Below are positions 35,001-45,622 of a stretch of DNA of 64,000 bases, in pieces. A program made the translations under genes and the position numbers. Location: positions 5,167,810 to 5,231,809 of the forward strand of contig CM041197.1 of assembly GCA_023078555.1 (NCBI GenBank). Reading direction: 5' to 3'. The stretch is from Ulva prolifera. Taxonomy: Eukaryota > Chlorophyta > Ulvophyceae > Ulvales > Ulvaceae. The stretch's first letter is position 1. Every line of letters begins with the position of its first letter. The notes below the pieces were generated by a model. The model was not told where the DNA came from. It ran no database searches and worked only from the letters and a program-made list of their open reading frames with translations.

Positions 35001-35338
35001 AAGCTGCCGATCGGGGAACGTAAAGCCGAGCAGTGATTGCAGTGCTCGCAAGAGCGGAGGAGGCCGGACCTTCGAACAGCGCCGACAGCCGTGTGACATC
35101 TGATTCAACGCTGAAGCTCAACAGAATTCCGTCCAGAAATATCTCGAAAGCTTTTGTCACGCTGTCCGTATCAGTGGAACCGCTCTGCAACAGTGCCCCG
35201 CGATGCCAGCCATGCTGATGTTTACATCTACCAGGACGGTGCAGGTAGACTGGATAACGAATGCCTTACCAAGGATTGTATAGCGCCCACGACGTCATGC
35301 GGCACCGGCACATCTATGCTGTCACATACCGCTGCCAT
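29033..35338 (-). CDS. Large alanine-rich protein of unknown function, 1433 aa
   Basis: I do not recognise this protein. Seven exons join without any phase break: 35338-35270, 35184-35070, 34966-34227, 33747-33415, 32793-32035, 31820-30794 and 30291-29033 (4302 bases). The ATG at 35338 begins MAAVCDSIDV and is followed by a strong GTAAGG donor. Residues 1-130 look folded. Residues 150-300 are Gln/Pro/Ala-rich. A coiled-coil-like stretch rich in Ala, Glu and Gln lies near 310-350. Two ordered-looking blocks follow, one near 420-480 and one spanning about 590-720 (contains SGYGWIKTAVTGG and LLVCSSGERWW). The last exon is strongly alanine-rich with an ordered patch (FYHPALYNPILYTAAQLG), an acidic DDDTDDDVD patch and a basic end GRKRRR that could be a nuclear localisation signal. 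A nuclear scaffold or regulator is a guess. It could also be two genes, but the matching phases argue for one. Confidence 0.6.
33286..33328. repeat. Perfect 18-bp hairpin in an intron
   Basis: TGGATGAACGCCACCCTG (33286-33303) and its exact complement (33311-33328) are separated by seven bases. It lies in the intron between 33415 and 32793 of the 1433-aa protein gene. The stem is GC-rich and would be very stable in RNA. No target duplication is evident. Confidence 0.85.
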
Positions 35339-36441
35339 TGTAGCAGCTGCCGTGCTGGGCTCAGCCGAACATACCCAGGTTTGGCATAGTTCTCAGAACG
35401 TATGACGCTATGCGTTTTGGTATGCGTTGAGCTGCATCGTTGGCCCGTTCCTCCGCTGATCACCAAAAAGCCGCGCAGAGAACCCACAAGCACGCGGAAC
35501 GAGAACGTATTGAGCATGCAGTAGTATTTTGCCACCAGATTCTGCAGGCAGACCGCTGAAGCGTTGTCGCAAGCGACTCCGTCTGGCAAGTTCGATGCGT
35601 TTGTGACATGTCTGCAGCTGTCCCGTTGATTCCACACAACGCGGCAGGCATCCGCTGCTACCCCAAGTGACCATTTCAACGCCAAGCGATGTCTTCCTGT
35701 GTCTCCAATTGTATCTACTGCGGATGGTAGCCAGCTCGTGCTCCGTCAGAGTTTACAGGTTGACTGTCTGGCGATGCTAGTGGTAATCCACCGGTATACC
35801 ATAAGCTCAACATAATTCATCGCTGGTTGGATGATTTGAAGGTCCCTGTGCAAATGTCTATCTTTCTCAAAGCGCGCCGATCGCGTGCGATGGGGGGCCT
35901 TTCGCTTTGGGCCCCCCCCAGTTAGAGCACGCGAATACGAATGTTCACGCACACTCGCACGTATCAACACATAACCAGCGTCTGGTCATTGCTGATTCAA
36001 GGCAATAGTTCTCTCGACATGTTGCGTCGCTGTCCACGTGGATCGCTCTGCCTTGTAGCTGCTCGTGATCCCGCCCCGTCCGGCTGCCTCTCCTCACGCA
36101 GTGCGTAACTTCACATGAAACCCTCACAGACGACATTTAGATTCTGTACAACGGGGAAACTTGATAACATCGTGTACTTGTGAGCGACTTCAACAGGCAG
36201 AGCTCAAGCCCCCATCGATGCTAGTGTGACTTGCACAGTCATGCGAAACGATCGATTGCAGAAGCTGACAACCTCAAACTGTCCACAGTGGACTGTATCG
36301 AACCAGCCAGCGCTACACGTGTACAGGCATCGCATTGGCAGCCGGTGCACCATGTACCAGCACCGCCCGCTGCCAACATCGTCTACAACTAGCTGGTACA
36401 GCAAATGGCATCGCCAGCTGACCCTATCAGGCTGACAGCAC
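35339..36441. other. Intergenic spacer
   Basis: Separates two minus-strand genes, so it should hold the 3' region of the TMEM214-like gene and the promoter of the 1433-aa protein gene. One minus-strand open frame near 35410-35680 has somewhat protein-like composition but no start, no domain and no phase-compatible link to its neighbours, so I do not call it. Confidence 0.4.
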
Positions 36442-39400
36442 TCAGCCAGACGACCCTGTGAAGGCCTCCCACAACGACGTGATCATCTCCGCAGCACCCT
36501 CGCCAACGGTCGACAGGCTGTCCGTCATCCCAGAGGCGCCCGATGAGCCAACCACAGGCTCCAGCAGCCCCTGCAGCACCGCCGGCGACTTGGTCGCCAT
36601 GACCACGGCGCCCACAGACAGTGCAGCGAGCGACACCAGCGACCACTTCGCGGACGCCGGGATGACCTTCACCGACGAGCTGCCGAGGCTGTCCATCGCC
36701 TCCTGCGCCCGCTGTGCCAGTTCACGCGCAGGCGTCTGCTTGCCGCTCGCCAGGATGCTCGCGTGTGCCTTCGTGATGCCGTCCATCGCACGCAGCAGCA
36801 CGTCGCTCCCCTTTGGCGTGGCCAGAAGCGGCGCAAGGAGCCGCTCGTTGAATGACAGCGTCTCGAGCACGGCCGCGGAGCCGCCGAGATTGGTGCGGTG
36901 CAGCCGCGCCCACGCATCCGCCGCATCCATCTCATGACGCTGCAGCTGATCCGCCACCGCCGACGCCGCCGCGTGCGAAATAGCTGGCGTGCTCGCGCCA
37001 TCAGCGGAGGTCAGAGCGCGCGTGATCGCGGCAGAGATCGCGGTCGTCGCGCCGCAGCACGCGCACAGCTCCGAGAGCTGATCCCGCATGCCCGACACCG
37101 CCTCCGGCGTGCCACGTGAGGTCGCCACAGCGCCTGAGATTGCGGCGTCGGCGGCAGACACGGCCACCGGGGGCACCACGGGCTCGTAGCTGCCGTCGGC
37201 GCCGTACGGGAGGCCGTCCCGCGCGACAAAGTTGAGCGCCTTACGGTGGTGAGACCCCTCGGCGTCTATCAGGACCTCGTGGAAAAAGGCGACTGCGATG
37301 TCGCGGGCAGCGGGCTCGATGTGGTACACGGACGCGGGCTTGGCCGGCTTCGCGGAGGCCTTGCCCTTCTTCGCCGCCTTGGCAGGCGCAGGCATGACCT
37401 CCTGGTGCACGATGCTCGGCAGGACGACCCGGGACCAGCAGTTGACGGCGCACGCGGAGCCCTCGCTGCCGGCCTTGGCTGCCTGAACATCCCAGTGGTG
37501 GTTTAATGCGAAATGCGAGCGGCCATCTACATACCTACCTGGTGCACTGTAGTAGCACTGTGTGGGGATGACATGCAAAGTAGCAGCAGGCACTCCAAAC
37601 CAAGAACGGGGTGTCTCGCCAGGCATGACATTCGGAACACTGGCTTTCAAATAGCTGCCTAGTACCGGATGTGGCACTCATGTGCTACCAGGTTTGGCGA
37701 TTCAGAAAATTCCTGCTTATGTCTGCACGAAATGGGCCAGGGTCTTGTGGACACTCCTCCTGACTGAGAGCAATTCCTGAGGCCAGGAAGGAACGCTCGT
37801 CACCATCGTGAGAGGACCAGAACTGAACCACCATGTACAACCACCAGGAATGCAGCACACACGCACCTGGCCGATCAACCAGAGCAGCACTGAGATGCGC
37901 CCGGGCGAGAGCAGCTTGGAGCGGAGGTGGCTGAGGGTGGCGCAGGCCGCGGGCAGCGCCAGCGGCACGCCACGGCAGACGGCGCAGAGCATCAGCAGCT
38001 GCCCAACATCAGATGCCGAGCCGCCCTTCTCAGGCAGCGAGGCGAGCGACTGCTCCGCGACCTGCGTCAGGAAGTGAGCTGCGTGCTGCGTGTCGCAGGA
38101 GGCCACAAACCTGCACACCAACAAACATTGGCGGTGCAAAGACAACCACCACAGACGACCGCACATATGCGCACACACGATGGATTCCGAGACGCAGGTG
38201 TGCGGGCACTGAATGCTGTCTTGACCCGTCGGCAATACTCACGGTGCTAGAGTACAAGCAGATTCCCTGAGACAGGTGAAAAGACTATCGGCAGGGTTGG
38301 GTCCGGAGGCATTGCGTCTGCTGGCCTGGTTGAATTACAGTGCTTTGCTGAGGGACAGGCAGGCCGGTCAAACACACATTCGTCACACACGTTGGCGCAG
38401 GCAGGCAGGCAGGGGGAGGCAGCGCACGCCAACAGGGAGTCCTGCGCAGGGGCGGCCAGCTCGCCCCAGGGGTCGTCGAGGGCTCCGCCGATGCCACCCT
38501 TGTCCAGGATGACCGACTGGTGGTAGGAGACACCTGCGAACGCTCGCGACAGCCACGAAGACAGCAGCTGCAGCTGCAGCAGGCCCTCACCAGCATGCTT
38601 GTCTTGGAGGGTCTCGAGGTATGTGTCGAGCTCGACGTTAAGGCCTGCCTGCACCAGCGATTCTGCATGTTGTGGCGGCAGTCCACACAGTGCAGCTTCA
38701 TGCACGGGCTCATTTCGCAGCATATTGGCAGCAGTGGTAGTCCACACAGTGTAGTTTCGTGCAGAGGCGCATTTCGCACGCATTTGCAGTACTCCGGTGC
38801 ACGAGCATCTCAATCACTTCCATTTGAAAACCGTCTGTACATTGCTGTTGAGACTATCGTGCTGAGACGCACACAGTGCAAAAGCGACGTCAAGCAGCAT
38901 CCAGAACAGAGGTGAGGGTGTATTAATTGGCTGCATGAATTTGCGAAGCACAACGCCTGGCTAGGCTCCAGGCCAGGCCTCTCGTTGATCTCAACTCCAC
39001 TGGTTCTGTCTTTTCTTCAGATCACAGAGTGATAGCCACTCTGGCTACTCCAACATTTCTCAGATGGGATGACACATGCTGACATCGACGAAACCAGTGG
39101 CAAACTGTAAGTTGTGCACGGGATCAACACATGGATGGGCTGCACCTGAAGGGAGATTGCCTCGATAGTTGCAGGAGCCTTGGGCATGCTCCTAGCTTGA
39201 GCACCGTTTACCGCTGCTGATGTCTGTTTGGTCTTCGACTGTTTAGTCTTGGCCGTCTTGCTCGCTTCTGGAGCAGAGGCTGTTGCACCATTTGACCGCG
39301 GCACCTCTTCCGCAGCCTCCGTCGGTGCAGGCTCCGATGCTGGCTTAGTTTTCTTTTTCTTTTTCTTGGTAGCCTTAGGCTCTGTTGCCGCATTGCCATT

Positions 39401-40005
39401 AGCAGGCAGCTGTTTTGGAGCAACTGCTTCCTGTGCAGCTGGAGCGGGCAGAGCTGGAGCTTCGGCAATCTACAAAGTCGGGTGTAGTCCTAAGAAATCT
39501 TTAATATCAATTTCGTGAAAGCGTATGATTTGTGATGTTAACAGCAAGCATCTCCAGTAGCAGTGGCCAACCTTGCTGCTCTTGCCATTCTTAGGCGCTG
39601 AGCCATTGACCCCAGCATCCCATGAGCGATCGAATGCCGCAAGGACTTCAGCTCCAACCTCTTCCGGCTCGTACGGATTCAGTGCCCCGTTCCGTGATAC
39701 TGGTGCTGTGATTGGTGCTCTCGGTGCAACGTGAGCGACTCTCGCGGGCTCTGAACTTGCGGCCGGAACTTCAGATACACCATCCTGTAAGCAAGCAGCG
39801 GTCAGAGTAAGCGGGCGTGATCTTTACTCCGCAGATGTTCGTCAAGGTGTGCACTCAGCCTGCGGCACTGACACAGACACTCCCAGGACTAGCCAAGCAC
39901 CTCCTGCTGCGGCTTCTTGGCTTTGACTTTGGTTCCTACGGTCGTCCACTCGCCTGCCGACTCTGAGCCCCCGGGAGGTTGCGTGTTCAATCTCATGGAC
40001 GGCAT
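36442..40005 (-). CDS. TMEM214-like ER membrane protein
   Basis: Six exons in phase: 40005-39901, 39784-39572, 39469-39146, 38648-38428, 38110-37867 and 37482-36442, giving 715 residues (human TMEM214 is about 690). The N-terminus has EWTTVGTKVKAKK, like the W-VV-K start of plant and animal TMEM214. Residues 107-214 are Lys/Ala/Pro-rich and probably disordered. The helical middle includes ISVLLWLIGQAAKAGSEG followed by WSRVVLPSI, which I match to the family's IMWALGQAG...GIMLPVLG block. One hydrophobic segment (SLVSLAALSVGAVVMAT, about residue 650) near the C-terminus fits the family's membrane anchor. TMEM214 proteins sit in the ER membrane; the animal protein is linked to ER-stress apoptosis. 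The plant and algal role is unknown. The assignment rests on a short block, so it is moderate. Confidence 0.62.
38680..38779. repeat. Two-copy tandem repeat, 59-bp period
   Basis: Copies near 38680-38720 and 38739-38779 share AGTCCACACAGTG and CATTTCGCA with a few differences. They lie in the intron just upstream of the fourth exon of the TMEM214-like gene. Confidence 0.7.
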
Positions 40006-40918
40006 GGTCAACCTACCTCGTTCCCAATTTGATCCAAACAACCTGCAAATTATGATACACTCAGTTCCGCTACTGTATGCCATGTGAAGAGTACCACAGC
40101 AGGTGTCAGCCCGAGCATGTCTCAGCGTTGGGATGTTCCCAATCAGATATGGATGTATTGGTTTCGCGACGCGATGACGCTTGCGGCTGATGACACATTT
40201 CAGCGCGGCCAAATTGAAGCCATTGATGTGATCTGTTGGAGATGACAGCTGTGTGCCTTAACATTGTGCATCAGATTCGGCGGTGCCCGAGCCAGGGCGT
40301 TGGTCACGCTACCAGCAACAGAGCATGAGAAGCAAAGTGCACTTCGAAGGACAACTCTATAAGCATTCCACGCAGAAAGCTATACCTCAGGTGTGCCGTA
40401 CCATAAGCTGCGGCCAGACTTGCTGATCTACTGGTCGGGCCTTTTGACCGATCCCATCTGAAACGCTTGGTTTAGAAAAGCAACACGCCGCAAATTGCAG
40501 CTATAGGCAGAACGAAGCAGTTTTGTCAACATTATGCTGCTCCAAGCGTGTAGCACTGCACCGTGCGTTCGATCGCACAGCACGCGACAGATTGTCCCGG
40601 ACCAGTCGGTGTGAACCTTCGTAGCCACCGCGGACACCTCATACGAAACCATCAGCACAGCCCCCGTCAACCGACATTACTATTGACAGCTTCAAAACAC
40701 CTTATGTGTGGAAGGAGGTCATTTGGTAGCGTGAAGCTCCGTTGCTCAAATTCGGCACTGACATCGTGGTTACGAACATCTCGATGTTGCTGGCACTGAG
40801 GCCTCATGAGGCTCCATCGTTACATCTGTAATCGATGCGACAGAGAGCGCGCACTTAAACCAGTGATGACCCGTATGAATACAGTTTGTAGGTCACGTGT
40901 GTGTTATTCGCAAGTACG
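40006..40918. other. Intergenic spacer
   Basis: No supported gene. It should hold the promoter of the TMEM214-like gene and the 3' region of the UFD1-UBX gene, both on the minus strand. Confidence 0.45.
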
Positions 40919-43900
40919 TTAGAGCGAAGCCTCCAAGACGAACACTTCTTGCCCTGCTCCAACACCGCAGTCCTTGAGACGTTTTGTCGGAGAATCGTGT
41001 ATGATACGCCTAGGATACCGAGTGACAAGCCTATACGATCCTGGCATCAGACCGCCAGCTCCTACGCTCTCGACGTACTCGAACATCTCCGACACGGCAG
41101 CTTCTAATCGAAAACGCCTTTGAACACGGTCTCCGCTCGGCATTTGGAAGCGTGCGTTAACGAGCGCATCCTGACAATCTTCAGCAGGTTCAGGCGGCAA
41201 CTTGATCGCCAGCTCGTGCCTCGCTGCAGCAATCCTCGCCTTGGCTTCGGCGTCCGCTGCAGCTGCCTGTATACAAGCCGCTCGTAAAGACTTATTCGAT
41301 CGAACTCATCTCCTTTCCGATAGCATCAACGGATTGTGAATTTCTGAACGAACAGCAGGCTGAAGTGCCGCCGCTGCAAGACCATGTTTTGGCAATGCCC
41401 GACAAAGCCTAACATACATCGAGATACACGCCACAATGTTGCATCGATGGCCGACTGGTGTTCACAACAGCAATTCATTCCTCTGCGTTTATGGTTTATA
41501 TAGCCGACACATATATATCCTTTGTGAGGCTTGTGGCAGAGAATGCTAGCATGATGCATGTTACAGCAGCACTGACAAGAGCAGCAAGTCTTTGGTCATG
41601 CACCAGCCTCAGAGGCATCAAGTGCTACAACATTCACTAGCTCACCATCATGGCTGGCTGGGTTTTCACAATAGTTCAGAGAAGTGAACGGCTGTCCAGA
41701 GCATGTGACACCGCACCGCAGGCTTGAGTCTCCACCACAACTCAGTCAACACTGAACACTGTTCGGAGTCATCCTGACATAACATTTTCAGTCCAAGAAG
41801 AAGAGGGCCAGGGACGCAAAGTCAAGCACACATGCTGCCAACAGCATGCACACGCTCATTGCTGCTGCAGACATGCTGCTGTGTCAGGTGGCTTGGCCGA
41901 TAATCCAAAACATGCACCACTCGCTTGCAGTGGCATAGCCCGGAGTGATCATCCTGGACTTGCACGTACAGTTCCAGTACATACCGGTGCGGCCCAGCGT
42001 CAGCGGGAGACCGGACGCTCGCTGAGGTTGTATGAAGAAGTGTCTATATACTCACCAAAACACAAGGAAAAAGGCCAAGGCCCCGAAGCGCCCACTCCAC
42101 AGAACACACATTGCCACTAGGCTGCACAGGCGGCCATGCAGCTTGGAAGCACTGGTGTCATATTAAACATAGCATACTGAACACAACCTACGTTCGGAGA
42201 GCGCAACTCATCAACGTTGTACAGCAGTCTGCCGAGCGCATCATCCGCCAGTGCTCTCCCACCCCGCTGTACACCACCTAGCTCTGTAGATGACGCGAAT
42301 CGATTCTAGTACAGGCACTGACCACAAGGTTGCACAGAGGCGGGCACTGCGATTTCGTGACTCAGTACGTTGGCCTGTGCGGCCTGATCAGAGAGATCCG
42401 ACAGCGACAGCAAGCAGTCGCTCGATCGGCAACACAGAGGTGCCACAGGGGTGCGCCCGCGGGACTCCGCCGTGAATGTGCATACAAGCCACACGCTTTC
42501 CACATGCACAGACTTGCTTGGCTTTTCCTGTTTGAGACAGAAAAAAGACAAAAAAAAAAAAAAAAAAAAAAAACGTTTCGGAAAATTACCACGGATCCCA
42601 ATTTGTAGGCATCCCAGGCGTACTGCAGAGGCATACCGCAGCCGCGTCTGCTTGCCGCCGAGCCTCCTCCGCCTCCAGCGCGGCGACTCGTTCCGCCTCC
42701 TTCCGCGCAGCCTCCTGCTCCGCCGCCATCCGCTCCATGAACTCCTGGCTCGGCGTCACGTCCGCCTCCATGTCTGTGTCCACGAGGCTGACGTGGGCTT
42801 CCGGCTGCAGCTGGCACACTTGTAGCCACTGGTGCGAAACCTCCCCTGATGCGCCCTCGGCCGCACCGGCGGCCGGCTCGGACAGCGGCATCGGGACGGA
42901 TATCCAGTCACCCTCCGAGAGGGTGGTGTGGCGCATGAGGGTGCCCTGGAGGAGGGCCGCGAGGTCGATGCCTGAGGCGTTGACGATGGTTTGAAACTCG
43001 GTGCTCTTGGGAGTGAACGACACAAATGAGCCTGGCTCGAGCCGCCGGAATTCGACGAGGACATCACCGTGCGCAGTAGCCTGTATGGAGACTTCCGTGA
43101 GGCAGGAGGGCGTTTGACACGGATCAAGCACATAAGGGGCATGTGCAAGAGCCTGTGTGTACATGCATGTACAGTCTAGCGGGGGGGTGAGTGGCCAAGG
43201 AATGCATTTGTGTATGCATGAAGGCAATTGTGAAGATGTGCAAGAGGCTTGTATGTTTGAAGCATGACACTCCACAGGTCGGACATGCTGTAGCAAGGGC
43301 TTTCGGGTGGCCTTGAGCACATACTTCCGAGCTGGGTGCACCCACATTTGTAAAGTCAGCAGTGTTGATCTGGGATCTTATTGTAGCAGTGAGATGCGCA
43401 CGTCGAGGCCCCAAAGACTGTGCACGACCTTTGGAGGCAGCATGACAACTCCGTCTGGGGCTGAGAACTCCAGCACTGAAGCGGCAGTTGATCGACCATC
43501 TCTGGCAGATATCCTCCAGAACGCCACGCCCAGCTCATGAGCGTTTTGTTTCATGAACTCATGACCGAGCCGGGCGGGGAGGATGATCTTGTCAGCGTTG
43601 CGCTTAATGCCTTTCGCTTCCGCGACGTCTGATGACAGGGACACCGCGGTGAGTGTGGCAGAAATGGATATGCCGCGGTTGTGCTCCAGATTTGTCTGTC
43701 TTTGGAGCTCAGCCTGTTAGCAGGGACACGCCACTGAAGTCCGTGGCCACGCGAAAGCACAGCGTAGGAAATCGGCACTCACACGTAGGCACACATGCAG
43801 ACAGGCACCTGCTCAGCCTCTTCCTCCTGACGCCGTCGTAGCTCTGCCACCGCCGCTTCATGGGCCTCTCTGCGTATGCGTGCACGCTCTTTGAGGATGC

Positions 43901-44000
43901 GCTCTTTTTCTGCCTTCCTCCGGTCGACCTCGAAGCGCTGCTTGGCGCTCTCTTCGAACTTACGTGCACGAAGGTGCAAATCATGCACTGACAAGCTCAT
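40919..44000 (-). CDS. UFD1-domain protein fused to a C-terminal UBX domain
   Basis: Probable adaptor of the Cdc48/p97 unfoldase. Four exons, all phase 0: 44000-43809, 43707-43402, 43080-42637 and 41266-40919, for 429 residues. Residues 8-64 form a charged coiled coil (KAEKERILKERARIRREAHE), like the N-terminus of the plant UFD1-family protein At4g15420. Residues 80-270 match the UFD1 fold: KIILPARLG, SVLEFSAPDGVVMLPP, GSFVSFTPKSTEF, and HVSLVDTDMEADV at the end. A second Glu/Ala-rich helix follows (about 275-340). Residues 345-429 are a UBX domain: RFQMPSGDRVQRRF, then TRYPRRI, where YPR stands for the p97-binding FPR loop, and GQEVFVLEA at the end. The link depends on the 1.37-kb intron 42636-41267; both borders are phase 0 and the Ala/Glu-rich helix runs across it. 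Alternative: two adjacent genes. Confidence 0.78.
42541..42573 (+). repeat. Poly-A tract in an intron
   Basis: An almost pure run of A (interrupted by GAC) in the last intron of the UFD1-UBX gene. It could be the tail of an old retroposed sequence, but no recognisable body lies beside it. Confidence 0.8.
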
Positions 44001-45622
44001 ACTTACGAAATGCTCAGTAGCATGTGCTTCCTGCAATTCTGACTGAAACCGAGTGCTGTTAAATCGCAAGTCTGACAACGCGAAACAGGTACACCGCATG
44101 CACGATGAACCATTGTGGTTCATTGACGATGACTTACTTGTACATATGACTGCCCATGCGACGCTGCCTATACAATCGTGCGGAAACAGGCTGGAAGGAA
44201 GGTTCCGGACTCCAGAGTGAGGATGATGCAAGCACAGGGGGCTCCTGTAGACACACTTGTCGGTGAGGCATCCACTGGCCCGTTGACCATATTGCCTGCG
44301 TCGTACACGACCATAGTGCCAGGTCCAGGACACGATCTTAAGTTTTGAGACGGCAGCCCTGACATCAAAACAGTGGATCTGCACCGCTGCGACATGCAAG
44401 TATAAGGCTCGTGGCTGACCCAGTTAAAGTGACTGGGTCAGTACTTCAACTTGTCGATGCCGCAGTGCAAGTTGGTCGCATGCCAGCCACGGCATGGGGC
44501 GGTGCATCACCTGTGGCCATTCGGCGTCATCTCTGATAGCATGCTTTGCACAAGCACCACCGATGGAGTGCCATGGAAGCGAGTGTCTGCAAGAGGACTG
44601 ACATGATTGCGGCTACAAGACACGACAGCAGATTCAAGCAGCGTGACACGAGACTCGAATACAGATACATGCAGCCTAGCACACATAGTGGCCCCTGCAG
44701 ATGCATGCGTCTGTCGCTCACCTGAGCACAAACAACAACAGCTCAAGCAGTATCATCCCCTCAATCCCGCAACTTGTGCATGCCCCTGCAGACGCCTGCG
44801 GTCCTTGCTCAACGCAGCAAAAGTCAGCAACAGCTCAGGTAGGCTCGAGCTCCTCAATCTCATAAACAAATCATTTCGGGCCTATCCGGCATTTTCGCAT
44901 CTCCGGCGTTGCCACATCTTTCCTCGAGACGCCAGCAGCACCATCAACTCGGCAGCTGCTGCAAAGTAGCCCTGTGCTATGCAGTCAACATCGCTGCATG
45001 CGAGACACACGCAGCAACTACAGACTGCACCGCACATGCTCATTCATCTCAAGGCATCTCCATCTCACCATCCCGGCCTGCCTATGCGAAGACGGCAGCG
45101 ACATGCATGCGCCCAGACTCACGCGTGGCACTGCCGCCATCATGCAGCCCCAGCCCTCCCATGAACTGCAAGGCTCCTATAACCAGGTGCAGAACTATGG
45201 CGGGCATTCTTCGGGTACGCACACACGGCAGCGCCTGCCAGGGCGGGCCTGCCGCAGCAGCCGCATGCATTGACCGGCGTCCGGCGGCATGCGGAACGCC
45301 GCGCAGCACGCCGTCGGCCTCGGCCCATGCATGCCGCCTGCGGCAGACCCCCTCAGCCGGCGAACCTACCTGCCTCGTGCACCAGCCAGCGTGCACAGCA
45401 TATCACAGCATAGCAGCGCACCCGACAGCTGGCACCATGAAGTGGCCACAGCACTGTCACTGCATGGCTACAAGCGGCACCACATCGTTCCATGCACTGG
45501 CTACGGTGTACCGCATGCGCGGTGGCACACCCCAGCCACACCCGTGGCCATGCACTCCATGCTCTGCCGCGTGGGGTCCAGAGACCTCATTTGCCCTCTC
45601 CCAGACTGCTGTGGTAGCGCAG
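44001..45622. other. Intergenic spacer
   Basis: No exon I can support. The plus-strand open frame 44909-45928 is long but rich in His, Cys and Ala, has no domain, and its end is antisense to a real leucine-rich-repeat exon. Promoter of the UFD1-UBX gene is expected at the left part. Confidence 0.45.
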
